Assembly: GCA_025345505.1 (NCBI GenBank)
Contig: JANVCC010000018.1
Location: 59,447,820-59,511,819, forward strand
DNA from: Todiramphus chloris collaris
Lineage: Eukaryota > Chordata > Aves > Coraciiformes > Alcedinidae
Length of the DNA: 64,000 bases
Direction: 5' to 3'
The notes below the pieces were generated by a model. It was not told the origin of the DNA and searched no databases. It worked only from the letters and a program-made list of their open reading frames with translations. The position numbers and the translations under genes were made by a program. Below, piece by piece: positions 14,464 through 26,961 of this stretch. Positions within the stretch are counted from its first letter, which is position 1. Every line of letters starts with the position of its first letter.

Positions 14464-14574
14464 GCTGTTGAACTGTAAAATCCACCCAGAGTTCTCCACC
14501 AAACAGCTTCAAAAAACCATTGCAAAGGGGAAGAACCAAACTTGAAACTGGTCTGTGTTGTATCACTGCATCTT

Positions 14575-14771
14575 GGAATCTTGGCATTGGAATGAGTTGC
14601 CCAGGGCAGTGGTAGAGTCCCCATCTCTGAAGATGTTTAAGAGCCAATTAGATGGGGTGCTTAGGGATATGGTTTAAGGGGTAGACTTGGTAGTGTTAGG
14701 TTGATGATTGTACTAGATGATCATACAGGTCTTTTCCAATCTAGACATTTCTATGATTCTATGATTCTATC
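14575..14771 (+). mobile_element. CR1 3' UTR fragment
   Basis: The segment GGAATGAGTTGCCCAGGGCA, then GATGTTTAAGAGCCAATTAG, then TCTTTTCCAATCTAGACATT, ends in TTCTATGATTCTATGATTCT. 5' limit approximate. Confidence 0.9.
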
Positions 14772-14925
14772 TTGGTTTCATATACTCAGCAGAGATTTTG
14801 AAAGACATCTCTTAAATTACCAGGGCATTTCCAGGCATATTCCTATAGGTTTTACCCGACTATCAGTCCAGCTGGGTCCATGGAAGTGGAACTTAGAGCC
14901 CTGTCATTCTGAAATGCTTCCCTAG

Positions 14926-14994
14926 CACATAGGGAGTTGAACTCAATGATCTCCAGAGGTCCCTTCCAACCTCTACCATTCTATGATTCTGTGA
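14926..14994 (+). mobile_element. CR1 3' tail fragment
   Basis: A short plus-strand CR1 end: GGGAGTTGAACTCAATGATC, then TCCAGAGGTCCCTTCCAACC, then CCATTCTATGATTCTGTGAT. It lies 155 bp after another CR1 end in the same orientation, with unrelated sequence between. Confidence 0.9.
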
Positions 14995-16041
14995 TAATCC
15001 TGTATATCTAGAGCCTGCCTGCATTATCATTAAGTCCCACTGGAACTGCATTTCAGGCCCCCATGCCACTCCTGTGTGACAGAAGCTAAGTGAAGGGGCT
15101 GCAGTTCCTTGCACCCAGGAAAAAAATCCACAATGGGGCCTCTTTGCAGTTAGGGGGAAAATTGTCACAGTACAGTAACACAAGCAGCTGGTCACAAAAT
15201 CTCCATCCCTAACAGAGGGCCAGATCAACCCTCCAGGCACACAAGGGAAGCTAGGTAAAATTTTATGGCAAATAACAACAAAAGCAAATCACAGATTACA
15301 AATTGCAAATCAGCAAATCTAATGGTCTCAGTGAGATTAAAGGCAAGCAAACTAAGAAGTTTAAATATTCTATGCAAATCTTTAAAATTATGTCTCTATT
15401 GACACATTCTGAAAAAAACAAAATAATTTTTAAAAGTGCTGTGTTCCTCCAAAGCAGCAGTGACAGCTGTTTGCATCCAAATATTTAATATGAGCCGGAG
15501 AGATATTTAAAATCTATGAAAAAAATCCCTCAGAATTTTCATTCTTCTTTACCAGAATGGAAAGTTACTTCACAAGTTTCAAAATATTTGCAAATTTATG
15601 TATGTTTGGAAAAAAAAAACCAACAGATTAACGAAAACAAAACAATATGTGAGATGTATAAAACTTCAAATTCCTTGAGGATTGTGCACTTCCAAGTTAA
15701 GAAATCAAAGCTTTTGATGGTTAACAGAAAGAGGACAAAGTGCCGTTGTGATGGTTACATCAAATACAGTGTCCCATTGTCTGAAGAACAATTTTCTGTC
15801 AAGAAATTGTTTTGAATGATCTTTGGTTAGTAACAGACTTTTACTATTAAATGCAGTCCTGTTTATCATCATCAGTGACTAATTTAGTGGTGTATAGTTC
15901 CCTATGTACCACTGTGTCCATACTGGGAAACAACAAAGTGGTCCAAAGAGGACTTAGAGCCCTGATGTCAGATAATTAGTTGTGCATTGGTTGAGACCTG
16001 AGCAGTATCAGGATTTTTGCACCACTTCTGTTCATTAGTCT

Positions 16042-16069
16042 CAATATCACTCTTAATAGAGTGATATTG
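16042..16069. repeat. Perfect 12-bp inverted repeat (hairpin)
   Basis: Arms CAATATCACTCT (16042-16053) and AGAGTGATATTG (16058-16069) with a TAAT loop. Pairing outside the arms is weak. Confidence 0.85.
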
Positions 16070-19000
16070 TGCTTTGTTCCTAGGATCCCTAGTCAGTTGC
16101 TTTTGGCAAATAAGGACAAAAAGTGTGAGCAAGTTGTATTTTTTATGCACGTTGATGTTTTAAAAGTTGTAAAATAGGCAGGAGTTTAGTTGATAAGCAT
16201 CATTTAAAGAACATTCAGCTATCAACAAAAGAAATTATTCATTATGAATGAGATTTTGAGTGGTATTTTGGACCCTGAACTGAAGACAGCTGGCCACATC
16301 CACAGAAGCAAAGTTGTACATTCAGTTAAGTAAAACCTGTGAGATTTCATTCAAAGGGACCTTAAAAAACTTTGGAGATGTGGATGACACATGTTACAAT
16401 CCTTTAAAGAAAAAAAACAAAAAATCACATTAGTATCAGATGTCAAGGCATTGTAGAATAATTGAATGATTTCAACTCTGTGAAAAGCTTGTAAGAATAT
16501 GCCACTATTGTTGCTGTAGGCCTTATTTTATAGAAAAAGCATAAGGAAAAGAAAGTTTCAAACAACCCATGTGAAGCCTTATAACTGAATCTGTTGAAGC
16601 AGATACTTGGCTAGATTACAGTGAGCCTTCAACAGTCTGTTGAGTGTTGGTGGACGCAGAGTGGGAAGGTTGAGTTAAGAAAACATAGTTTTATTGCCCA
16701 GTGTTTTCTGTGTGTACTTCTGGAGCACTGTGTCAAAACACCAGTGCACTGTATCTATAGTGCTGGTATCGGCTCCCAGAGCATCACTGTATTTCCACCA
16801 GGATGTCAGTTCATATGTCAGTTGAACATCAAATGAAAATTATATTGATGGAAACAATAACAGAAACAAACCCATATTGCAGTCTTCTTCAAATAATTTC
16901 TCATTATGCCTCATCCTGCAATGTTTTCAGACTCTTCATGCCTGCTGGACACAGGCAGCAACAGGCCTTCACTCTGCCAGGCAGTTTCCTCACAGATACA
17001 CTCAGCAGCAGAAGTCTTGTCAGTTATTCCTAAATATATTCATCCTTCTTTGAGGTGGAGGACTGAGTTCAGGGATAATTAAAATATCAAGTCTCCCATT
17101 ACGAACTCTACTTTGTAGAAGCTTGCTGGCTACAACACTGCTTTCTGGCACCAGCAAGTGAAAGAATAATTCATCCTTTGTCTCCTATGTTATTTTTTAC
17201 TTTGCCAGGATGCAACAGCTCTTTTCAGGAGACCGTGGGTCATCTGAAGAATCATGCCCACAAACTCCAGTAGAGCACATCCAAGAAGATGGCCAGGAAC
17301 CATCAGCTGGTTCTCTTGTTCTGCAATCTGAATTGCCTCTTTCAGACACTTGCTGGGAGAAGAGTTAAATATCAGTCTTGAATACTGCTTTTCAAAGACA
17401 GCCATGTCATTACTCATTTTAAAGTAAACAACTCCTGCATTACACAGTAGAATGAGCTAGGTGTTTCTTGTACTATCTATAAATTGGTGGTTTTGTCTCG
17501 TGTTCTCTAGTTTCTTTATTTCCTGTGGGTGATCAATAAAATGTAAACAAAACTGATTTACTGATGTATATACCTTTATGGCAAAACCAATTTCCAACAC
17601 TGAAATCATATAACGGCCTTATCACTCCCTTTTATTTCAGCAATATTTGGACATGGTTCATGCCTCTGTAGAAGATGAAGACATGATGAGATATAATCTG
17701 ACCACAATTGTATTCCACTGGCTTTATGTTTACAAATCTACCATTTTCTTCCTCTGCCATCAGATTTCTACTTTATTTTTTTTCCCCTTTCTTTCTTCTT
17801 GCTCTTTTACACGTTCTTTCCTTGTTACTCTCTTCAAAGTTGTTTTTTTGGCAAAATTTTGTTTTCATGCACTTTTCCTCAACCAACATAGACTCTTCTT
17901 TTATGATGAAGAAGCCAAGGAATGACAGTGAAGGTGTATCTCTAACAACCAATTTAAACAGTGAGGAGTTTAAATGGGTTGTAGATCCTTTTCATAGTTC
18001 ATCCAGACTGGTCCTATGAGCTGTCAGAAAGAGGAGCTTCTGCAGACACCATTATTGGTGGTATTAATGATCTCATCTCCTCTGACGTAGGAAACACAAC
18101 AGCTAGTGGTCAAGGTGGCTGGGAGTAAGGAATGTACTGTATTTCTTAAACGGAAGAAGACCAAATGACCACACAGCCACTGCTGCTAGTTTTGAGGAAA
18201 AAAAAATGTACTAAAAAGGTACTTTTGGTTGCATTTGTGCAACGTTTGTTTGTCTTGGGTTACATGTTATATTTAAGAGAGTCAAAATTTTTCTGTGCTT
18301 TGTGACACTTCCATCATGAATTCAAAGTGAGTGATAGGAACTGTGTGGTAATGGTTAATGACATGAAATCTTTGTTTTATTCCAACACAACCAGCTGTTT
18401 GAGATGCTCCTATTCTGTGACATGTTAGAAGGACTATCAGTGCCTGATTCAGATAGGACCATACTTCTACTAGGACAAACCAAAGGTATGTTTGATTTAT
18501 GTCATGCAAAAGACGATAAGCGAGAGCAGATTTAAACATAGAATTATTCTGAGTTACCATTACAATCTCTCTGATCTCTGAGTTTTAAGGGCAAACATAT
18601 GTCAGGTCTGGATCATGGAAAAAAATACAGTACTGATGTAAGATGCAGGAAGAGCAATTCTCCTGGTCCTATGTTTTTCATACAGAGATTCACTGAATGA
18701 TGGCAAAGGAACATTTCAGTCCATCAATTGACTGGTTGTTGTAGTATTTGTTGCTGTGGTGCTTATTTGTTTTGCTAAAGGAAATGCTTCAGCAGGGAGA
18801 GCACACACAGCCTGGCACAAAACAGAGTGTGCCCACATTCCTGACAATGACAGTTTACTTAGCTGTTTTCAGCTGGCTGTTTAGAGCACCCATTTTTTCC
18901 TGAAAAAGGGGAAACATAATCATACCATGGAGAATCATGGAATTGGGCTGCTGATTTCACCACCAGATCCAAATTCTTCCATCAAAAACATTCGTTGGGC

Positions 19001-19887
19001 AACAAGGCATGCGTTTATGCACTGCCGTGGCAGGCTTTTGATCAGTTTTCCATGATGACTTTCAGACAGATCAATATTACAAACCCAGGCATGGTAGCCT
19101 TAGGCACCCACTGGTCTCCAAGCTGTTACTCGGTCATAAACTTATTCTCTAAAAACTCAGCTTTACATTGCATATGAGTTTTGTACTTTGTGCACTAAAA
19201 CCCTTAAGGGTTGGTTCAGGATATTTGCAGGTATTTTAGCAGATGAGATGTCTATGAGGTGTAGAAGGTGGCAATGGCTCATCTGGGAAATGAGAAAGGG
19301 TATGAGCAAGGTTTGTACAACATGGAAGGCAGTGGAGAGGGTGAGGAAGAAGGTGTTCACCCAAATTATCCACTAGTAAAACAGTGCACAGTTTAAAACA
19401 GGTGAAAGTCACTTTAGAGAGCAGGCAGTGCACTTCTGAAACATGTTACTGCAGGAGCCACAGCGAGGAATTAGACCAAACCTCCAGGATTAGACAAAAG
19501 AAAAACAGGTCCAGAAAAGACACCATTTGGAATGGGGAGAAACGTTACCTCTGGCAGCCCCAATTCAACAGATGTTTTTATACAATTGTTAATGTTAATC
19601 TAGAAAAACTGATCTCCCTAGGATGCCTTGTACAGAACAAGTTGGGGAGGATCTTTTCTCTCCTCGGTGGCTGTCTAGCAAGCTCAAGAAGGCTGGCTCA
19701 TTTAGGTTGAAGTTAGCTTCAGCTTAAACCTCTCCCCATATAAAGAAAATTTAACTTAATAACATCATGACGTAAGTAAAAAGCAGTCATATAGTAGAAA
19801 CAAAAAACTCAACCCTTTGAGCTGTTTTTAGAGCAAAATAAATGGGCAAATCCCAAATGAATCAGTGTCATATATTTTTTTCCCACC

Positions 19888-19908
19888 ATGTCAGCCATCT
19901 GCTGACAT
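19888..19908. repeat. 8-bp inverted repeat ATGTCAGC-CATCT-GCTGACAT
   Basis: Perfect 8-base arms with a 5-base spacer. Each arm contains a TGCTGA-like (MAF half-site) core. Confidence 0.6.
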
Positions 19909-20094
19909 AAAGGCAGAGTTTGGCCACAGTGGCTCATCTACGTCTTTGTCCCCCTGTGGCAACAGGATTTGAGAAAATCGCAGTACTTCAGCAAAAATGG
20001 CCAGTACCTTGATCCAGGTTCTGTGTACTTTTGACTGCTGGGAAATATCACTGCTGGTCTTGCTTTAGCTGGTGAATGAGAACTAAGTGGATCC

Positions 20095-20109
20095 TTTTTT
20101 TTTTTTTTT
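20095..20109 (+). repeat. T15 homopolymer
   Basis: Run of fifteen T after GGATCC. No retrocopy found beside it. Confidence 0.85.
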
Positions 20110-23100
20110 ACATTAGTTTCAGGAATAAGATTGTAGCCTTTGATTCAGAAATTACTTCCAATATTCATTTTAATCCATTTCTTTGAATTTTTTGGTACTA
20201 ACCGCTTCAGCAGTCAGTTATTGTTTTACTCACTAAACCCACACCACAAATTACTCTGGTATACTGGCTTCCAACTTGTCTTTGTTCACAATAACCCCAA
20301 ATTCCTCGTTGAATGGCAATCCATGTGTAAGATTTCTGTGAAAAGGAAAGATAACCCCTTCCTGGAAAGTGTACCATACATAATTATGACTCAGTCCGAA
20401 AAACAACAAGAACTGCCTCAGTGTTTTGATTTGTCATCTCCGCTGTGTAATGTTAAGCAGTCTTGATAATCCAGAGCAATAACACATACTGCCCTATTTC
20501 AAGTTTTCTTTGTACCATTCTTTGCACCAGAATTGACAAATTCCTCTGCCTTATCTTCTGGGTGTCTATGCCTTAGCTGACCTTTAATTAGCACAGTCTA
20601 TTACCTAGAGAGGAATCCTGTTTCTAGCCTCAGACTATCCCTGTCTGCGAAGTGTGGAAAGGGTACATATATAAAAATACATACCCATAATATACTCATA
20701 ATAATATGTGCCAACCATACAATAATGTAAGACAATGGCCTATGGCAGTAACCACCTTTTTCCACCCTTCACCAACACTGCACAGTTGTAGACTATGATT
20801 ACTATTAGGTAGAAAAGAGAGACTGAAAACAGTTCTACAGATGGGACACTGTCCTTTATGCTGATCCTAAGAGAGACCAAATCTTCACCCTTTCCCTCTT
20901 CAGAACCAGGTGATTTGGGCCTCCCTTGTTTCCTAGGAAAGATTTTTCCTGTGGAAGGATGCTTTGTGTATTTACTTCAAGCTTATTCTCACCAAGCTGT
21001 GGTGTGCAAAGTAGCATATTGACTTTCTGCTTCATGCCTTGCTATGAATCCAAGATTAGCATGGGTTGATTGCTTGTGCTGGGATTTTTTGATGCAATGG
21101 TTTTCACCAAGTTTACTATTCCAAGAAGTCTGTCTCACAGGCTAACAGGAAGAAACAGTGCATGAAATGAAAAACATTCTCTTGACTAGTGTTAGTATAA
21201 ACTGAATTTTAATTGAAACTAGTCACAAAAAGGCATCCAGATAGGATCCAGAAGAAAAATTAGTCACCAGCCTGGTAAAGCTGTCTGTACTAAGTCCTCT
21301 TTTTATGTTAACAGTGAACAGAGTCAGTTTAAAATAATAGTCACTGGAAACCAAGACAAATAAGACTGATGCTGACTTTGTATAAGTGGAAATGAAACAA
21401 CATAAAAATTTTAAATTACTTCAAATAAATACACATCTGTTTGTCCAGTAACCAACTCTCACTCTACAGGAAACCTTTCTTTTTCCATTCCTGTTCTGTT
21501 CTGCTTCACCATCCCAAATGGCATCCTGACTTTCTTTCACTTAATTTTCTGTAGTATAAATCATATTTTAATGCTTTCTTTTACTTAATTTTTAGAAATC
21601 TAAATGATCCAGTATTAGCATGTTCATCAGTCTGATAATTCATTTTGCCTGCAGGAATTCCTTGGGCCATATAAACAGTTTTGTTTCAGACAGCTTATTC
21701 CCAGAATATAGAGCTACTTGACAACAGGGAACTGAATTAGAGTTGCATGTAGGCTGTGGACATGCACTGTCTTGGGTTCTAGCTAAACCACCAGCTGGAG
21801 AGGTTACTGAAGGAGAACTTCATCCCCATGTGCTCATCACGTTCTCTCTGTGGCTCCTAAGTCCAACATCCATCAAAAAATAGATGAGTCAATTTTAAGA
21901 ATTTAAAGAAGGGGGCACTGTTAGAGCTGTTTATTTTGACTGAAACAAGTTATGGGAAGTCACATGAGGAGCCTGGCTAGCAGATCAGAGGGGATGATAA
22001 CTTCCAGTAGCAGAGTGCAGGGGCAGTTGGGGTATTCACCTTTTTGTTGGCACAGCTGCAGCTGGAAGAGAGCATGTATCCATAGACTTTCACAAATGCC
22101 AGCTGCAAGAGAGATGAGAAACCCAGAAGAAATGCCGTATAGACATGTCAATGTGCAAGCAGATTGAAGCAAAACATCTTGGACTTGTAGTGAACTTATT
22201 CCTCTCAAGGCATGGACCTTTGCCATTTACATCTGTGACAAATAATTCCGAGTTCTCAGGCTGACTTGAACTGCATTAAATGAAAGGACAGTTTATCACA
22301 CATCATAAGATGAGTGTCAACTTGCTAAACCACATAATTAGATCATGTGTCTGAGCCCTACAATTCTTACTTATGCACCTAGAGAAATAGATTGAATTTC
22401 ATAAGCACTGGGAATCCAGGCATCTCCTGTTGACTTAGTCATTCCAAAGGCAACTGTAAGGTACTCAACTTTTTGGAAAATAAAATCATTTATATCCTTG
22501 CATGAGGGCCAAGGAACCTACTTTAAATACATTTGTGTTAATCTTTCAGTCTGTACAACTAAAGGCAAGGAAATAAAGCTCATTTAGAAAAGCAAACTTT
22601 AAATGCTGCCTCACTTATTTTAAAATACTACAAAACCTGCAAGAATACTCAGAGTAGATTTTACAGCAACAGAATTATAGTGGTTTGGATGACTGTGGCA
22701 AGATCTTAGACTAGTGTAGTCATGGTTAAATTTCTTCTAAGTACATAGATTCTTTTCTTCAGAATGGAAATCTGTTATTCCTGTCAAATGTAAATCAGAC
22801 GTTAATTTCTAAATCTAAATGCTGTTCCAAACACTTCATCATCTGGTATCTTTCAGATACATGTATGAAGATCTTTCAGCCTTTATGTTTAGTCATAAAA
22901 GAAACTACTTATATAGCCAACAGCAATCTCTGAATAATGAATGCAATTACATTTTGCCTCTTCACTGATTATACTGTATCTTTCACAGTGTATTTACAGG
23001 TGGAACTGCCCCACTATGAGGGATGGAAGGCTTTATGGTGGTTTTGTGCTTTCTACTCAGAAGTTTCATGAGGGTGAGGCAGAGCAAATACTCTCACAAC

Positions 23101-24006
23101 TTGGTTGTTTCTAGATTTGAATGTGCTTGGTAATGGAGACCCAGCTGTGTTTAGCCATATTAGTAGTCACCTTGTTCAAGTTCAGTGTCTGACTGGTGTT
23201 GCAGCTGTAAAACTCTGTGTGGCGTAGTGCAGTGAGTACAATTCAACCAGTGCATGTTTTAGTGTAGTGAAGGCTCCTGACCTTTCAAAGAACAGAGACA
23301 GGGAGTGGGAGGGTGAAGCTCTAAACAGTAGAAGATATATATATTAAAAAAAAAAAGCTACTTCTCTGCATGTACCCGCACATGCTTATTCTTTTCCATT
23401 ACATCAAAATTATGTACAATATACCATAGCACACTCATTTTTATAGGCGAAGTTGTAGATATTACAGTATCTACTTTCCATCCCTCCTTTCCTAATCTCC
23501 CTCGCATATTCTAGTGAAGTCAATGGTGCAGAAACAGATCCTCTGTGCACAAAGTTCATACATCAAGCACCTGAGTGTAATAGGAAGGAAAGGCAGCTGT
23601 GAACTCCTTTTATCACTTCCCCAGACACAGATCAGCCAGTGTCTCATAGTGTTTGGGGAGATGAGGGACACCTCATCTGCAGTGGTGTCATGGGGAAAGA
23701 TGTGCTGGCTGAAATCTGGAAAGAACTAAGATGATACATGCTTTTCCCAGACAAATAGTGCCCTGACATCAGCCAGGTCCCAGAGGGTACTATGCCCAAA
23801 CCTGTTGTTCTCTCTCCACTGACAACATCAGCAGCAGTCAAAGCCCCTCTGAAAGTCTGTTCAACCCAACATACTTTTATTTAATCCAGAACTGAACCTA
23901 ACCATTTATTTTAAATTTGAATTTAATTGGACCCCCCTCTAACCATTTTTTGTATGTGTACATATGCATATATACTTGCTTTTTGTGTATTTCTGTATGT
24001 ACGTAT

Positions 24007-24535
24007 ATAGAGTCATAGAGTTGTTTAGGTTGGAAAAAGCCTTTAAAATCACTCCCAAGCTTACCACTGAATCATGTCCCTAAGCACCACATCTACACAT
24101 GGTCATATGAACACCTCCAGGGACTCAACCACTTCCCCGTGTAGCCTGTTCCAATGCTGCAGAAATTTTTCCTAATGTCCAACCTAAACCTCCTCTGGCA
24201 CAACTTAGGCCATTTCTTCTTGTCCTATCACTTGTTAACTGGGAGAAGAGACTGGCACACACCTCACTACAACTACAACTACAACTTTCAAGTAGTTGTA
24301 GAGAGCAGTAAGATCTCCCTTCAGCCTCCTTTTCTCTGGGATAAGCAATTCCAGTTCACTCAGCCACTCCTCAGAAGAATTGTGCTCTAGACATTTCACC
24401 AGTTTTGTTGCCCTTCTGTGGATGCACTCCAGCACCTGAATGTCTTTTTTCTGGTGAGGGGCACAAAACTGAACACAGTACACAAGGTGTGGTCTCACCA
24501 GTGCCGAATACAGGGGGACAATCATTTCCTGGAGT
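24007..24535 (-). mobile_element. CR1 3' fragment (RT tail and 3' UTR)
   Basis: On the minus strand, the end of ORF2 ([27 protein letters not shown]) is followed by the CR1 3' UTR, ending at the inverted terminal GTCATAGAGTTGTTTAGGTT. A short CTACAA repeat (24273-24290) has expanded inside it, producing a valine run in the residual frame. 5'-truncated. Confidence 0.92.
24235..24525 (-). pseudogene. CR1 ORF2 C-terminal remnant
   Basis: A residual 96-codon frame with the RT tail motifs [31 protein letters not shown] and [18 protein letters not shown]. The VVVVVV stretch comes from the CTACAA microsatellite. It lacks the catalytic RT motifs and is not a gene. Confidence 0.85.
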
Positions 24536-25810
24536 GGAAATCCTTCCCACTTTTAAATGTTTCTTCTTCAGTACAAACTGGCTCAAATCAATTCAGCACC
24601 ATCAAATCAGACAATTAAGGCCTTGAATGGAAAGTCAGTTATGGGTAAATTTGAACCAAACTGTATTATGTCTTAACGGTATACTGCAAATGTTTATGTA
24701 CATGTTTGAAGTGGAAGCTATGTGATTCAAGCAACTGGTGGGGTCAGCATGAATTAAAACATATTAGTTCTTGTTAAGCTGAAGTCTCAGACATTGATTC
24801 AGTAAGCAATCTCCTCAGCTGAGACACAATCACTGATCATTACTGTCCTGTCCTAATGTGGCAAAAAAAGATGCTATCTGGAGGGTGAGACCCAACATCT
24901 AATTTTGATTCATATTTGCAATGCATTAGGCATCCATATCTGGCTAGTAAATGTATCTCAGCTGACTCTTGGCATCTTCTTAAAAAATTATCATTCAGTT
25001 TCTGACTATGTGAGCATTTAGTCTGGGTTCACAGATAGATTTAAACACATAACTCCTGCTTAATTGCTTTGAAACCATCAAATTTCCAAATGTGATCCCT
25101 CTTGACCTTTACTCAACTGCTTTCAGGCCTTGCAAGCACTTGCATTTTCTGTCCATTAGATTTCTCAACCTTAATGCAACATGTATCAATTTAGTACTGG
25201 TCTGCTTCACCTGGCTGGTCTGGTAGGTGGGTTTGGAACACTTTTACTAATGAAGTATCACCATAGTAGAAGTGCTTCCACCCTTTTGCCTCAGATCATA
25301 TTCAGCTCCATCCTCCTATTGTTATTGAACTGCAAGAAAAGCTCTGAACTGCAATGTGAGAGAATTGGGATAATTTCCATCATCTTCTGAAAGGTCTTTG
25401 CATGTCCCAAACATTTAGACATGAACATCATAAATTCCAGGAAACAGACTGCTCTTGAGATCCTCTTTGATGTTCTGAATAATAAACTGCATTATATGAA
25501 TAACCACATGCCCATTAGGTCAGAGAGAGAGAATGAATGGTTTTACACACTCACACTCTTGGGTGGAGTGTTCCCATGACAGAGGAAGCATCTTGCCTGA
25601 CATAGTTCTTGACTTCTTGACTATGCCATACGGAAGCTTTACCTCTGGGAGAGGAATCCCACTTCCTTGACTCACAACTCTTCTAGACTCTGACCTGTAA
25701 AATAGTGCTTTTTGCCATAAGGCTGTTTTAGAACATCTAATACTCATGTAGTTTGATGTTATCCGGGATGTGAGAAATTCTGCTTTGAATTCTTATACGA
25801 AAAGAAATTA
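24536..25810. other. Intergenic DNA
   Basis: AT-rich sequence between two minus-strand CR1 copies. Nothing recognised. Confidence 0.55.
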
Positions 25811-26935
25811 AATCATAGAATCATAGAATTGTCAGGTTTGGAAGGGACCTTAAAGATCATCTAGTTCCAACCTCCCTGCCAATGGCAGGGACATCTCCCA
25901 CTAGATCAGGTTGCTCAGAGTGACACCCAGCCTGGTCTTAAAAACTTCCAAGGAAAGGTCTTCCACCACATCTCTGGGCAACCTGTTCAGTGTCTCACCA
26001 CCCTCATGGGGCAGAAATTCTTCCTAATGTATAACCTGAATCAACCTATCTTTAGTGATAGTGGATCCTCATGGAGGCACTACTGAGGCAGATGAATAAC
26101 GAAGTGCACTTTCAGGTTCCTCTGATGGTCACAAGCCTGACATTCACTTGCAATGGGCAGTTCTTTCATCCAACCCCTGCCACTATCCTCTGTGACTCTG
26201 GGGGTGTGGCTGGAGTCCTTGTCAATGAAGACTGAGGAAAAGAAGTCATTGAGAACCAAAGCCTCTCAGTATCACTTGCCACTAGTTCTCCCATTTTCTT
26301 TCTGAGGTGGGCCACACCTTCCCTAGTCTTTTTCTTGCCATTAATATACCTACAGAAATTTTTGGTGTTTCCCTTGATCTCCCTGGCTAGACTTAATTCT
26401 AACTGAGCTTTAGCTTTTCTAACCAGGTCTCTTGCTGCTCAGGAAGCTTCCTTCTATGCCTCCCATTCTAGCTGTCCTTCTTTCCACTCCTTATAGAGCT
26501 TCTTTTTGAATGACAGCATGCCCAGGAGCTCCGTGTTCATCCAGGCAGGTCTGTTAGCATTCTTTCCTGCCTTTCTCTTTGTATAGTTTGCTCCTGGACA
26601 TGGAGAAGGTGATCCTTGAATAATGACCAGATGTCCTGGGCACCCCTACCCTCTGGGGCTTTGTCCCATGGCACTTTGGGCAGTAGATCCCTGAAACAAT
26701 CAAAGTCTGCACACCCAAAGTCCAGGGTCGTAAGCTTGGAATACATCCTCCTAGCTGCCCTGAGGATCTTAAATTCCATCGCTTCATGGTCATTGCAGCC
26801 AAGGTTGTCCCCAAGTTTCACATCAGTCACCAGCCCTTTCCTGTTGGTCAGAACAAGGTCCAGCATAGCCTCTTTTAAATTAAATGTCATATTCTTCTCT
26901 TCTCTGGTCCCATTTCTACTAGCCCCCATGTTGCT
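25811..26935 (-). mobile_element. CR1 copy with internal deletion of the RT region
   Basis: Read right to left, the element starts in the ORF2 endonuclease region, passes through the linker as far as the VNDFF-like block near 26240, and continues to about 26065. It then drops directly into the CR1 3' UTR (26062-25811), ending in the inverted ATTCTATGATT repeat. The reverse transcriptase-coding part, expected between these, is missing. The 3' UTR part has the usual TTAGGAAGAATTTCTGCCCC and GTTGCCCAGAGATGTGGTGG landmarks. Confidence 0.88.
26537..26929 (-). pseudogene. CR1 ORF2 fragment, endonuclease C-terminal part
   Basis: An open stretch of 130 codons contains LDLVLTNRKGLVTDVKLGDN, NLGCNDHEAMEFKILRAARR and LTTLDFGCADFDCFRDLLPK, all typical of the end of the CR1 endonuclease domain; the DH pair is its conserved catalytic Asp-His. 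It stops at LTDLPG, after which reading resumes in another frame (MNTELLGMLSFKKKLYKEWK). It is part of a deleted element and not expected to be functional. Confidence 0.88.
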
Positions 26936-26961
26936 GCTGAAAGGTCACCATAGCTGTAATC

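Larger units (their letters stand above)
13318..14574. other. Intergenic DNA with a CT microsatellite and a small duplication
   Basis: Contains the CT run at 14166 and the 28-bp duplication at 14408. Nothing else recognised. Confidence 0.55.
14995..24006. other. Intergenic DNA, 9 kb, free of recognised CR1
   Basis: A long stretch with no CR1 or LTR that I can identify. It holds the hairpin at 16042, a weak exon-like open stretch on the minus strand near 17211-17363, the inverted repeat at 19888 and a T15 run at 20095. In a bird intergenic region, such repeat-poor intervals may hold conserved regulatory elements, which is inference only. Confidence 0.5.

Noticed and set aside
14893-15240. 115-codon minus-strand open frame
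   Set aside because: It partly reads through a CR1 tail in antisense and is therefore a chance frame.
25520-25747. Minus-strand frame starting MSIRCSKTALW, resembling the [11 protein letters not shown] block of MOXD1
   Set aside because: Only RCSKT agrees and the rest is unrelated. A chance match, not a duplicated exon.
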